Positions 1 through 10,269 of a DNA stretch of 64,000 bases are shown here, in pieces (the first letter of the stretch is position 1; each line of letters starts with the position of its first letter). The notes below the pieces were generated by a model. It was not told where the DNA came from. It worked only from the letters and a program-made list of their open reading frames with translations, and did not search any database. Origin of the DNA: Plotosus lineatus (taxonomy: Eukaryota > Chordata > Actinopteri > Siluriformes > Plotosidae); contig CM045729.1 in the NCBI GenBank assembly GCA_024760905.1, positions 1,382,501-1,446,500 of the forward strand, written 5' to 3'. The position numbers were made by a program, and so were the translations under genes.

Positions 1-31
1 ACTGTATTGCACTTCAGCACTTCATCTTAAG

Positions 32-1995
32 ATAAGATAAGATAAGATAAGATACAGCTTTATTAATCTCACAATGGAGAAATTCACTGTTACAGGCTCT
101 TGAGGTACCATCAGTAGGGGGTGCAAAAATAGATACAAATACAAACATACACACGTACATATATATTATATAAGTAAATAAATAAGTACATACATAAATA
201 GTATAAATTAATAAACAATAAAAGAAAAGAATGGAGCAACTTTATAGACTGGCCTATATTAAAGTGTAATGTATCTGAGGGCAGAGATGGGTTGATATGG
301 TTCACAGTCAGTGGGGTAGATGTGGTTGATTAAAGTGCACGGGGGTTTTTATTGCACATAACCGGTATTTTCACAGACAGTTACAAAGTGGCGTTGTACA
401 GTCTGATAGCGGTGGGAATGAACGACCTGCGGTAGCGCTCCTTCCTGCACTGAGGATGCCTCAGTCGTCCACTGAAGGAGCTACTCAGCTCCTCTACAGT
501 CTGGTGCAGTGGGTGATAGATGTTGAACAGGATGGATGTGAGCTTTGCAACTATCCTCCTCTCACTCACCTCCTCCACAGAGTCCAGTGGGCAGCCGAGG
601 ACAGAGCTGGCCCTCCTGACCAGCTTGTTCAGTCTCTTTCTGTCCCGCTCTGTGCTGCCTGGGGCCCAGCAGATGGCAGCGTAGAGGATTGCAGAGGCTA
701 CCACAGAGTCATAAAAAGTCCTGAGCAGAGGTCTGCATACGCCGAAGGACCTGAGTCTCCTCAGAAGATGGAGGCGACTCTGGCCCTTCTTGTACAGGGC
801 GTTGGTGTTGTGGGACCAGTCCAGTTTATTGTTAAGGTGAACACCCAGGTACTTGAAACTGTCCACTGTCTCAATGTCCTGTCCCTGGATGTTCACTAGT
901 AAGTGTGTGTGTGTGTGTTTGAGTGTTTCTCCTGAAGTCGATCACCATCTCCTTCGTCTTCCTGGTGTTCAAGCACAGGTGGTTGCGCTCACACCAGTCC
1001 ACGAAGTCAATGATGACCGACCGGTACTCCAGCTCGTTCCCCTCAGACACACGGCCCACGATGGCGGAGTCGTCCGAGAACTTCTGGAGGTGGCAGCTGT
1101 TTGTGTTATATATGAAGTCCGAGGTATAGATATTGAAAAGGAAGGGTGAGAGGACGGTGCCCTGCGGTGCCCCCGTGCTGCAAACTACCACCTTTGACTT
1201 ACAGCCGCGCAGCCACACGTACTGTGGACGGTTGGTAAGGTAGTCAATAATCCAGGCAGCAAGATGCCCGTCCACTCCCACGTCCTCCAGCTTCCCTCGC
1301 AGACGCGCTGGCCTGATGGTGTTGAAGGCGCTGGAGAAGTCAAAGAACATGACCCTCACAGCGCTGCCAGCGATCTCCAGGTGGGTTAGTGCCCGCTGCA
1401 GAAGGTAGATGACGGCGTCTTCTACTCCGATGTTGGGCCTGTAGGCAAACTGCAGCGGGTCTAGGGTGGGGCTCACCATAGAGCGGAGGTGTTCAAGGAG
1501 GAGCCTTTCCATGGTCTTAATGAGGTGGGACGTCAGGGCGACAGGTCTGTAGTGGGCTGGTTCCTTTGCTTGTGCTGTTTTGGGAACCGGAACCACACAG
1601 GAGGTCTTCCATAGGACGGGAACCTTCTCCAGGCTGAGGCTCAGGTTGTACAGGTAGCATAGTACCACACAGAGCTGGTCTGCGCAGGTCCTCAGCAACC
1701 TGGGACTGATGCCATCAGGTCCTTCAGATTTCCTCTGATTTAGTCGCCTCAGCTGTCTCCTCACCTGGTCTGATGTGAGGGAGAGGGGGGGCTGGTGTGG
1801 GCTGCAGAGGGAGGGGGATGTGTCTGTCGGGCTGTAGCAGTCAAGTGAAGTTGGCCTGGGGAGGGGGGAGGTGTCAGCTGGTCTGGAGACGTGTGAAGAG
1901 GGGAGGGGAACGGGGAGGGGTGCAGAGGGGGAAGGGGGAAGAATCAAACCTGTTGAAGTAACAGTTTAGTTCATCCGCCCAGCGCTGGTCACCAT
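32..1995 (-). mobile_element. Rex1/Babar-type LINE, 5'-truncated
   Basis: A non-LTR retrotransposon lies on the minus strand, so its 3' end is at the left. Its tail is a short tandem (GATAA)n run at about 32-54, followed by a 3' UTR of about 330 bp and then the C-terminal and reverse transcriptase coding region up to about 1995, where similarity stops. The same tail recurs at 22659-22858 (minus) and, very short, at 36378-36433 (plus), which defines the 3' end of the family. The endonuclease half is missing, as expected for a 5'-truncated insertion. The clade is judged from reverse transcriptase motifs (SSAFNTI, FSDDSAIVG, LYKKGQSRL) and could instead be a close CR1/L2 relative. Confidence 0.75.
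381..1990 (-). pseudogene. LINE reverse transcriptase with one frameshift
   Basis: Two overlapping reading frames encode one reverse transcriptase. The upstream part (871-1947) runs from the fingers (KSEGPDGISPRLL) through the palm motifs DFSSAFNTI and GAPQGTVLSPFLF to the catalytic FSDDSAIVG. The downstream part (381-896) continues with the thumb and C-terminal region (FKYLGVHLNNKLDWS, LRTFYDSVVASAILY). The frames differ by one base and the switch falls at a (GT)n tract at about 901-920, so a microsatellite length change probably broke the ORF. The protein would copy LINE RNA at a nicked chromosomal target. Upstream of 1947 the sequence still reads like this family up to about 1990 in another frame, so there is a second indel near 1925-1945. 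Confidence 0.75.
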
Positions 1996-2617
1996 CATCT
2001 TACTGCTACTATTTATTTATTTATTTATTTATTTATTCTATTCCACAGCACCACAATGTGCATATTGTATATCTTTGTGTTCTGTTCGTATTCTTAAGTC
2101 TACAGTTTATATTTCTATTTTAAATGTTTCATAAACTTTAGTGTACAGTTACTTATTTTATATTTTAGTTTATATTCTGCTGTTGGCAGCGTTTATTGTG
2201 GTTTATTGTCTCATTTGCAGCTTTTACTGATGAGAACCTCGTACAAAATTTCGTTAAGTGACTAACATGACAATAAACACTTTTAAATTTCTAATTTTTT
2301 TTTTATACAATGTCCATCATACCAGTATAAATAATAAAATAATTAAAAATATATCTGAATATATAAAGACCTAAAGGAGTAGAGAGAAGATGGTGAAGGT
2401 GATGAACCTTCATTCCATGTTAAATAGTTAAAGTTCACTCTCACACAATCTCCACCGAGTGCTGGAATATTTTATTCATGAAGGGACGTAAACAAGGCAG
2501 ATTTAAATTAATATTCATCAGGAAGAGCAGATGAGTAGAGAAAACACATGCCACAACAAACAACACACAAAAGATGAGTTGAGGGACAATAACGCACTGA
2601 TGGCACATCAAGCAATG

Positions 2618-2620
<3 letters not shown>
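1996..2620 (+). other. AT-rich gap with a probable LINE 3' tail
   Basis: No gene is visible. A (TTTA)n run lies at about 2007-2037. The stretch from about 2040 to 2290 ends in a pattern familiar from fish LINE 3' UTRs on the plus strand (TTTCGTTAAG, then ATGACAATAAAC). The family is not identified. Confidence 0.3.
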
Positions 2621-2688
<68 letters not shown>

Positions 2689-2696
2689 TGAGTGAG
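2621..2696. repeat. (GA)n(GT)n compound microsatellite
   Basis: About 28 bases of GA repeats pass directly into about 38 bases of GT repeats, ending in GAGT units. Confidence 0.95.
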
Positions 2697-2806
2697 ATCA
2701 CAGATGGAGTTGTTGCATAAAGACTTGATGTACTTTAACCTCATCTGACAGTGGACACGGCACCCGCACTCTCACAGTAAATGTCACTGAGACATTTCAA
2801 CAGCAA

Positions 2807-2807
<1 letters not shown>
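2697..2807 (+). repeat. Diverged paralog of 12998-13095
   Basis: This segment shares ATCACAGATGG, a CTTTAACCTCAT block and AAATGTCACTGAGA with 12998-13095, in the same order and orientation. Both copies run into a (CA)n tract. It appears to be a low-copy dispersed repeat of unknown type that carries its own microsatellite. Confidence 0.55.

Positions 2808-2884
<77 letters not shown>
2808..2884. repeat. (AC)n microsatellite
   Basis: About 77 bases of uninterrupted AC dinucleotides. Confidence 0.95.
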
Positions 2885-2886
<2 letters not shown>

Positions 2887-2887
2887 T

Positions 2888-3010
2888 CACTCTCACACTG
2901 ACACCTCAGCCTATTGTGCATGTTTTGGGACTGTGAGAGGACATCGGACTACCCGGAGGAAACCCACACATGCACAAAGGAAACATACCGATCTCACATT
3001 GATACGCCTG
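2888..3010 (-). mobile_element. SINE-3 fragment
   Basis: A partial copy of the most frequent short repeat in this window, called SINE-3 here. It is recognisable by GTGCATGTTTTGGGACTGTG, then TACCCGGAGGAAACCCACAC. The tRNA-like head is absent. Confidence 0.6.
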
Positions 3011-3308
3011 AGACCCTGACTCCACCCCTTATTGCTGAAGGGCAGATGGTCTTGAGGAGGAAAAAAAATAAAAATTCAGCCAAATTAAGAATGAATCGAC
3101 ACCAGGCATGTAGAGCACTAGAATGCTGGCGCAAAAACTAGAAAGTTGGTTTCGAAAGGTCAAAGACCAAGTTCAAGAATAATGATTCTGTGGGGAAAAT
3201 GTATATCTCAAGATTTTGTAAGTATAGTCCTTCCAAATTTTAATTGATGTATCTGTGAATTGTTTTTTGACAATGGTTAAAAATTAATTAATTAATTAAT
3301 TAATTAAT

Positions 3309-3339
<31 letters not shown>

Positions 3340-3422
3340 TTAAAATGTAAAAAAAAATGTATATTGTGTGACTGAATGTTCCTCACACATCCACTAGGGT
3401 AGAAGATTCACTATAGCTGCAA

Positions 3423-3491
<69 letters not shown>

Positions 3492-3556
3492 AATAATAAT
3501 AATAATAATAATAGCAACAATAATGGTAATAATAATAGTCATAATCATAATAATAA
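3011..3556. other. Gap with (ATTA)n, (TTTA)n and (ATT)n tracts
   Basis: No gene is visible. Simple repeats lie at about 3283-3341 (ATTA then TTTA) and about 3423-3540 (ATT, then AAT units), the latter ending in the left TSD of the next element. Confidence 0.7.
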
Positions 3557-3943
3557 AAATGCAGCCGTGAGGGGGGGCACAAACCAGTGTCTCTCCCTCA
3601 CGCCGGTCCCAAGCCCGGATAAATGCAGAGGGTTGCGTCAGGAAGGGCATCCGGCGTAAAACAAATGGCAAATAAACTATGCGAATCACAAGAAAGAACC
3701 ACATACCGGATCGGTCGAGGCCCGGGTTAACAACGACCGCCATCAGTGCCGTCAACCAACAGGGTGCTGATGGAAATTGGACTACCGTTGGTCGAAGACG
3801 TCGAAGCATGGATGTGGTGAAGGAGGACATGAAGGTCGTTGGTGTAAGAGAAGAAGATGCAAAGGCTAGGGTGAGATGGAGGCAGATGATTCGCTGTGGC
3901 AACCCCTGAAGGGAAAAGCCGAAAGGAAAAGAAGAAAGAAGAA
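3557..3943 (+). mobile_element. Compact RTE derivative with a large internal deletion
   Basis: The left about 230 bp match the 5' end of the RTE LINE (GGGTTGCGTCAGGAAGGGCA; GTTGGTCGAAGACGTCG). At about 3806 this jumps to the last about 130 bp of the same LINE (GATGTGGTGAAGGAGGACAT; CCCCTGAAGGGAAAAGCCG) and ends in a short GAA tail. Candidate target-site duplications, AATCATAATAATAA, lie at 3543-3556 and 3944-3957, although they fall in AT-rich repeat DNA and so are weaker evidence. If real, the unit was inserted by reverse transcription as a short RNA, which makes it a SINE-like derivative of the LINE. It has no coding capacity. Confidence 0.7.
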
Positions 3944-4226
3944 GAATCATAATAATAATCACAATAATCATAATAATAATTTAATTATTATTTATTTATG
4001 TATTTATTTTTAGATTTTTCAGGTTAGACACCTTTTCTCCATTTGTGCCTGGCAGAGGAACCTTGTATTTGATACGTTTCATTTGAATGTTATTATTTCC
4101 AATGAAAGCATATGCTTTGCACAAGAAGTAGAAATAACTGGAAAGTTTGATGAATAAATCTCAAACAGTTTCTGCGTTCTGGCCTGAAACAGAAATGATC
4201 ATAGAAGGATGGACAGACATGACGAC

Positions 4227-7122
4227 AACAACGACCGCCATCAGTGCTGTCAATCAAAAGGGTGCTGATGGAAATTGGACTACTGTTGGTCGAAGACGTC
4301 GAAGAAGGAGAGGTGGGAGGCGTGTCCGTAGGAAGAGAGAGAAGAGGAAAGGCATGAGTCTAGGACTGAGAGTAGGAACTTTGAATGTTGGAACAATGCA
4401 AAGAAAAGGTAGAGAGCTGGGTGACATGATGCAGAGGAGGAAGGTGGACATACTGTGTGTTCAGGAGACCAGGTGGAAAGGTAGCAAAGCTAAAAGCTTA
4501 GGAGCAGGGTTTAAGCTGCTTTATCATGGTGTGGATGGGAAGAGAAATGGAGTAGGAGTCATCTTGAAGGAGGGGTTTGTCAGGTTTTTCAAGTTAGAAA
4601 TTGAAGGTGTGATGCTCAATGTTGTTAGTGCTTATGCCACACAGGCAGGATGTGAGCTAAAAGAGAAGGAGAGATTCTGGAGTGACTTAGATGAAGTGAT
4701 GGCGAGTACCCCCAGAGGTGAAAGAGTGGTAATTGGTGCAGACTTCAATGGACAATGTTGGTGCAGGCAATAGAGAGGACGAGGAAGTGATGGGCAGGTT
4801 TGGTATTCAGGACAGGAACGCAGAAGGACAGATGTTGATCGTTTTTGCAAAAAGGATGGAAATGGCTGTGGTAAATACTTTCTTCCAGAAGAAACAGGAG
4901 CATAGGGTGACTCATAAAAGCGGAGGTAGGAGCACACACGTAGACTACATCTTGTGTAGGCGATGTCATTTGAAGGAAGTCAGTGACTGCAAAGTAGTAG
5001 TGGGTGAGAGTGTTGCCAAACAGCCTAGGATGGTGGTGTGCAGGATGACAATGATGGTGAGGAAGGTGAAGAAGGCAAAGGCAGAGCAGAAGACAAAGTG
5101 GTGGAAGCTGAAAAAGGAAGTGTCGTGTTGTCATCAAAGAGGAGTTGAAACAGGCTTTGGGTGGCCCGGAAGTGCTTCCAAATGACTGGACAACCACAGT
5201 GAATGTGATCAGGGACACAGGTAGGAAAGTACTTGGTGTGTCATCTGGAAGGAAAGTAGATAAGGAGACTTGGTGGTGGAATGAGGAAGTGCAAGAGTGT
5301 GTACAAAGGAAGAGGTTAGCTAAGAAGAAGTGGGACATTGAGAGGACCGAAGAGAGTAAACAGGAGTACAGGGAGACACAGCGTAAGGCGAAAGTAGCAG
5401 TGGCTAAGGCCAAACAGAGGGCGTATGATGACTTGTATGTTAGGTTGGAAAGTAAGGAGGGTGAAAATGATCTATACAGGTTGGCACAGCAAAGAGATAG
5501 AGATGGGAAGGATGTGCAGCAAGTTAGATTGATAAAGGACAGAGAGGGAAATGTATTGACTGATGACACAAGTGTGCTGGGAAGATGGAATTAGTACGTT
5601 GAAGAGCTGATGAATGAGGAAAATGAGAGAGAAAGAAGAGTAGAACAGGTGACCATTGAGGAGCAGGATGTAGCAAAGATCAGTAAGGGTGAAGTGAGGA
5701 GGGCATTGAAGAGGATGAAGAATGGAAAGGCAGTTGGTCCTGATGATATACCTGTGGAGGTATGGAAGTGTCTAGGAGAGGTAGCAGTAGATTTTCTGAC
5801 AAGAACATTCAACAAGGTCCTAAAGAGTGAGCAGATGCTGGAGGAGTGGAGAAGTGTGCTGGTGCCCATTTTTAAGAACAAGGGAGACGTGCAGAGTTGT
5901 GGCAACTACAGAGGGATCAAGTTGATGAGCCATACGATGAAGTTATGGGAAAGAATAGTGGAAGCTAGACTAAGGGCAGATGTCAGCATTTGTGAACAAC
6001 AGTTTGGTTTCATGCCAAGAAAGAGCACCACAGATGCAATGTTTGCTTTGAGGATGTTAATAGAGAAGTACAGAGAAGGTCAGAGGGAACTGCATTGTGT
6101 CTTTCTGGATCTGGAAAAAGCATATGACAGGGTGCCAAGAGAAGAACTGTGGTATTGCATGAGGAAGTCTGGAGTGGCAGAGAAGTATGTTAGAGTGGTG
6201 CAGGACATGTATGAGAGATGTAAGACAGTGGTGAGGTGTGCTGTCGGCATGACTGACGAATTCAAGGTGGAGGTGGGACTGCATCAAGGGTCAGCTCTGA
6301 GCCCCTTCTTGTTTGCTATGGTGATGGACAGACTGACAGATGAGGTGAGACAAGAATATCCATGGACTATGATGTTTGCAGATGACATTGTGATCTGTAG
6401 TGAGAGCAGAGAACAAGTGCAAGAAAATCTAGAGAGGTGGAGGTATGCCCTGGAAAGGAGAGGAATGAAGGTTAGCCTCAGAAAATCAGAATACATGTGT
6501 GTGAATGAGAAGGACCCAGGAGGAACAGTGATTTTACAGGGAACAGAGATAATGAAGGTAGAGAATTTTAAGTACTTAGGCTCAACAATCCAGAGCAATG
6601 GAGAGTGTGGAAAAGTGGTGAACAAGCGTGTGCAGGCAGGCTGGAATGGATGGAGAAAAGTGTCCGGTGTGATGTGCGATAGGAGAGTGTCAGCAAGAAT
6701 GAAAGGAAAAGTGTCCAAGACGGTGGTGAGGCCAGCGATATTGTATGGTTTAGAAACAGTGGCCCTGGGGAAAAGGCAGGAGGCAGAGCTGGAGGTAGCG
6801 GAGATGAAAATGTTGAGGTTCTCTTTGGGAGGATGGATAGGATCGGAAACGAGAACATCAGAGGGACAGCACATGTAAGAGATTTTGGAGACAAAGTCAG
6901 AGAGGCTAGATTGTGATGGTTTGGTCATGTACAGAGGAGGGATCGTGAGTATATTGGCAGTAGGATGCTGAGGTTGGAACTACCAGGCAGAAGGCCTAGA
7001 GGAAGACCAAAGAAGAGATTTATGGATGTGGTGAAGGAAGACATGAAGGTCGTTGGAGTCAAAAAAGAAGATGCAGAGGACAGGGTGAGATGGAGGCGGA
7101 TGATTTGCTGTGGCAACCCCTG
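4227..7122 (+). pseudogene. RTE polyprotein: AP endonuclease plus reverse transcriptase
   Basis: Reading frames 4147-4773, 4733-5185, 5145-5594 and 5610-6878, then a last piece to 7122, together encode one RTE protein of about 960 residues. The N-terminus has a basic stretch, then the endonuclease (LRVGTLNVGTM, DILCVQETRW, VVIGADFNG). The reverse transcriptase follows (KAVGPDDIPVEVWK, GNYRGIKLMSHTMK, FLDLEKAYDRVP, HQGSALSPFLF, catalytic MMFADDIVIC), and then the C-terminal region with LPGRRPRGRPK. The endonuclease would nick target DNA and the RT copy the element RNA there. Breaks are frameshifts near 4750 and 5120-5150, an in-frame TAG at 5592-5594, a small deletion near 6830 and an in-frame TGA near 6914. 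The long antisense frames over this region are shadows. Confidence 0.85.
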
Positions 7123-7189
7123 AAGGGAGCAGCCGAAAGGAAAAGAAGAAGAAGAAGAAGAAGAAGAAGAAGAAGAAGAAGAAGAAGAA
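4227..7189 (+). mobile_element. Nearly complete RTE-clade LINE with 16-bp TSD
   Basis: A 2.96-kb non-LTR retrotransposon bounded by a direct repeat GGACAGACATGACGAC at 4211-4226 and 7190-7205. It has one long coding region (AP endonuclease, then reverse transcriptase, then a C-terminal region), a short 3' UTR and a (GAA)n tail at about 7143-7189. Compared with the fragments at 3557 and 18296, the outermost 5' UTR is missing. Truncated or rearranged relatives occur at 16963-17770, 33946-34550 and 36245-37055, with tail fragments at 23107, 23546 and 42788, so this is the most abundant LINE of the window. RTE clade is inferred from protein layout and motifs; the exact family (for example Expander-like) is not proven. 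Confidence 0.88.
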
Positions 7190-7205
7190 GGACAGACATG
7201 ACGAC

Positions 7206-7829
7206 CCCCACACCACCCCCACCCCATGACAAAAGGGATGATAGGAATGATGAAGGATTTGTAAAGTGTGTGTTTCCTATGACATCATTTCCTGTTTTCA
7301 AATCAAGGGCCGGCAACTGCTTGTGGGCGGATTAAACGACTTTTTTTCTTTTCCAATTTCAGGAAATTAATTTTAATTCACTGCTCTACATTTCTCTGCT
7401 TTGTTTTTGTTATCACTTGAAGTGATTTCATTTATACTTTGCTTTCTTCTCCATTTCAACACAGGATGCAGAAACAGCATCTTTCTAGCATCTGGTGCTA
7501 CATAAGCATACAACAAAGATCACGTACGAAAAAACCAGCACAGATCTTGGACCAAGTTTTTGTCCTCGCCCAGTAAAGTTGGGATTCAAGTTGAATCAAA
7601 ACATCCGCAAGTCTCCAGTTAAGCTTTGTTTTAGTGTCAAAGCTCCTACTAAGCTTGTTGGTTGTGTTGAGTGCAGGATGTTTAGTTCCCCCCTCATTGT
7701 TTGTGATTAGTTTATGTGTGATAGGTGTATACTAGTTAACCTTCTGGTGCACATACAGACTTTAGAGATGTGCACTGAGAGTGAGAGTAGTGCGCCTGTA
7801 CCGGATGAATAATCCTCGACTGGCATCAG
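7206..7829. other. Gap without recognised gene
   Basis: Nothing is recognised. The stretch may be unique intergenic DNA or the unrecognised 5' UTR of the following L2 element. Confidence 0.5.
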
Positions 7830-7904
7830 AGCCCTCGTAGCAACATACTCGTAAAGCCAAAGCTCATCCTGAGGCTCGCCCACAGGACGACCACCTATCT
7901 GCAT

Positions 7905-8455
7905 CTCACGTGTTGAGCAGGCATTCTCTCCTCAGTGAGACGCCCATTGAGAAACCTTAAAGAACTCTGGTTCTAGGAAGCTTAATTTTAAGGCACATGA
8001 AGTTTACTAGTTGTTTAGGGGCTCGAGCAACATTTATTAGGTGTATCCCAGGAGCCAAAGTGCCAGACATAACAGGTTATCTTAGGTTCTCAGGTGATCG
8101 CAGGATCACTAACATGCTGTGCTGGAGTTAATGATTTACGCCTTTGTCAGTCAGTAATTTATAGAGGTGTAGAAATTAGCGAAGGCAATGTCCGATGCTG
8201 TAATATGCTCTGGTTCTATCCCAATACGGCATGATGATGTAGCTTACTGCAGGCTACGGTCACTGAACTGCTGGATGTCCAAGTGGTGTTGTGAAAATGA
8301 AGTCGGCTTTATGGGTAATTGGAGTACTTTTGAGGGTAAACCTGGTCTGACAGGGTGTGGCGGTATCCATCCCACTCTGGAAGGTGATGCTCTCATTTCT
8401 TGCAGCATAGCACAGAGTTTAAGAACAGAAAGAGTCAGTCAGTGACTATCCAGAG
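7905..8455 (+). pseudogene. L2 ORF1 remnant with SGNH/esterase-like region
   Basis: In broken plus frames the stretch reads like ORF1 proteins of fish L2/CR1 LINEs that carry an esterase of the SGNH type. The N-terminal part has TLVLGSLILRHMKF and FIRCIPGAKVPDITGYLR. After further stops, an open segment (8188-8445) contains SGSIPIRHDD, YCRLRSLNCW and, near its end, GGIHPTLEGDALIS, where the catalytic Asp-X-X-His of such enzymes would lie; here the Asp position reads Gly. Esterase domains in ORF1 of CR1/L2-like elements are established; their role may be lipid or membrane association. The assignment is by motif resemblance only. Confidence 0.5.
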
Positions 8456-8639
8456 CTAAAGCCAGAGAGCAAACAGGCTAATCCGAGCATCTGCTAGCGG
8501 CACAGAATCGTCACGCAAGGTCAAGTTAAATGCTATAGAGACAGTGTCTGTTCCCCAAACTAAATAAAAATGTAAAAACTCTCGGAGAGTTTATTTTAAT
8601 AATATTATTAACATAAATTTAGATCATACTGAATCTATA

Positions 8640-9500
8640 GCCTGTTCTTTGATCTAAAGATCAGGAAATTAAATGTTAGATATCTTACATCTTAAGCTGT
8701 TATTGTTAATGACATCATAACTGATCAAGAGTTTAGTGTCATGTGTTTAACAGAAACATGAATTAAACCCAATGAGTATGTAGCATTAAATGAAGCTCCC
8801 CCTCCTGGATACAGTTATATCTACCAACCTGGTCTAACTGGCAGAGGAGGAGCATTGCAGTTATTTATACTGGTAATCTCGAACTTATACAAAAATCCAA
8901 ACATGAATTTAATGCTTTTGAAATTCTATGCACTAACATTACGTATGTTCCTGGAAAAATACACACGCATCTGATTCTTTTAATTATTAAAAATTTTAAT
9001 TATTTAGAGACTCCCAGGGTCAGACTCTGAATTCCTACGTGAATTTGCAGTTTTCATTTTTAAACCTGGTTGTTTCTTTAGATGCATCTTTAATTATTGG
9101 TGACTTTAATGTTCATTTCGACAGCTCAGAGGGCCCTTTAAAAGCAGCGTTCATATCTATGCTAGATTCAGTCGGGGGTAAATCAGAATTTAATAGAATC
9201 CACTCATAAAGCTGCTCACACTCTCAATTTAATACTAACTTTCGGATTCAATATTGAAAATATAGTTGCAGTTCAACAGTCAGGTCATTAGCTTATCTCA
9301 CTTACACGCCTCTTAATACTAATATACTGTATACACGTTCACCAAGTTATCGCATTTGGCAACACTTTTAGATCAACGACCGCACAGAGTTTCATTAATA
9401 ATCTTCCAGAATTATCAACTATGATCGGATCACCATCAGAACCCACAGAACTCGATCAAACCACCGGGTGCTTTGAGCCAAATTTACGCCATACACTAGA
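8640..9500 (+). pseudogene. L2 AP endonuclease remnant
   Basis: Broken plus frames retain characteristic endonuclease pieces: CLTET, APPPGYSYIYQPGLTGRGG, then after stops FNVHFDSSEGPLKAAF followed by MLDSVG. These match the order of APE-type endonucleases of L2 LINEs, which nick target DNA for target-primed reverse transcription. Several frameshifts and in-frame stops are visible, so no product is expected. The reverse transcriptase that should follow is almost entirely deleted. Confidence 0.6.
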
Positions 9501-9744
9501 TACTGTAGCTCCTCTTAAAAGAAAACCAATCAGAGAAAGAATTATCCCCCTGTAGTAACAATGACACGCCCACTAAAACAGAATAATCTCTCATATCTGT
9601 TATCTAGAGTGACTAAGATTTATTATTTTTATACAACTGAGCAATTGAGGGTCAAGGGCCCAACAGTGGTGATAGTGTGATTGAAACACTGACATTCAAA
9701 TTAGAACCCATTTTATTTTATTTATCAATTTCAATAAAAAATTG

Positions 9745-10005
9745 TTTTGACTTTTTCTCTTTATCAGGGGTTGCCACAGCGAATGATTTGCATGTTTGAT
9801 TTGGCAGAGGTGTTTACGTCCGATGCCCTTCCTGACACAACCCTTTTCAGCAAGGGACAGAAAAACGCTGACGGCTTTGCCGTCTACTCTTTTTACGAAA
9901 GTCAGCAATGGTGCTTTTACATGCCTCTCACCATAGACAGTGAGAGACATGACCTGCCTTTGATAACCCAGTTAGCTGCACTGGGGGGGGGACAGGGAAA
10001 AAATA
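9745..10005 (-). mobile_element. SINE-1 body fragment inside L2
   Basis: The minus-strand counterpart of the SINE-1 body. It shares GGGGTTGCCACAGCGAATGA, TTGGCAGAGGTGTTTACGTC, CACCATAGACAGTGAGAGAC and CAGTTAGCTGCACTGGGGGG with reverse-complemented SINE-1 copies. The tRNA-like head is missing, so it is truncated. Confidence 0.75.
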
Positions 10006-10269
10006 AATAAATAAAACCCTAATCCACTAAGCAACCTGCTCTGAATAAAACGTGTAAACCATAAAATTATAGCAATGATGACTTTATGAACTTTTTTTAG
10101 TGTTAAAAGTAAAAATATCAGTCAAAAAATTGACTTCCTAAATTTAAAGACAGGTTTAGTCAATAACTAAAACAGATAAAATGCACTGGATGCTTACTAA
10201 CTTCCTCTTTTTAAACTATGATAAGCCAGATGTTCTTGTTCTCAGATCTCAGGTAAAAGCTCAAAACTA

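Larger units (their letters stand above)
7830..10262 (+). mobile_element. L2-clade LINE, decayed, internally deleted
   Basis: A plus-strand L2-type element can be followed in order: an ORF1 remnant with an esterase-like segment (about 7905-8455), an AP endonuclease remnant (about 8640-9500), and after a large deletion a short piece of the reverse transcriptase region (about 10060-10262). That last piece matches the plus-strand L2 copy at 18750-18870 and 19725-19790. A minus-strand SINE-1 piece (about 9745-10005) sits inside it, and a fragment of another dispersed fish repeat (CAATTGAGGGTCAAGGGCCC) lies at about 9630-9690. The Tc1 element at 10270 abuts or cuts off the right end. Many stops and indels make it non-functional. 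Confidence 0.65.

Noticed and set aside
6284..6928. Long antisense ORF across the RTE LINE (also 4745-5569, 36432-37088)
   Set aside because: The same antisense openness recurs in several RTE copies and follows from codon use on the coding strand; no recognisable domain.
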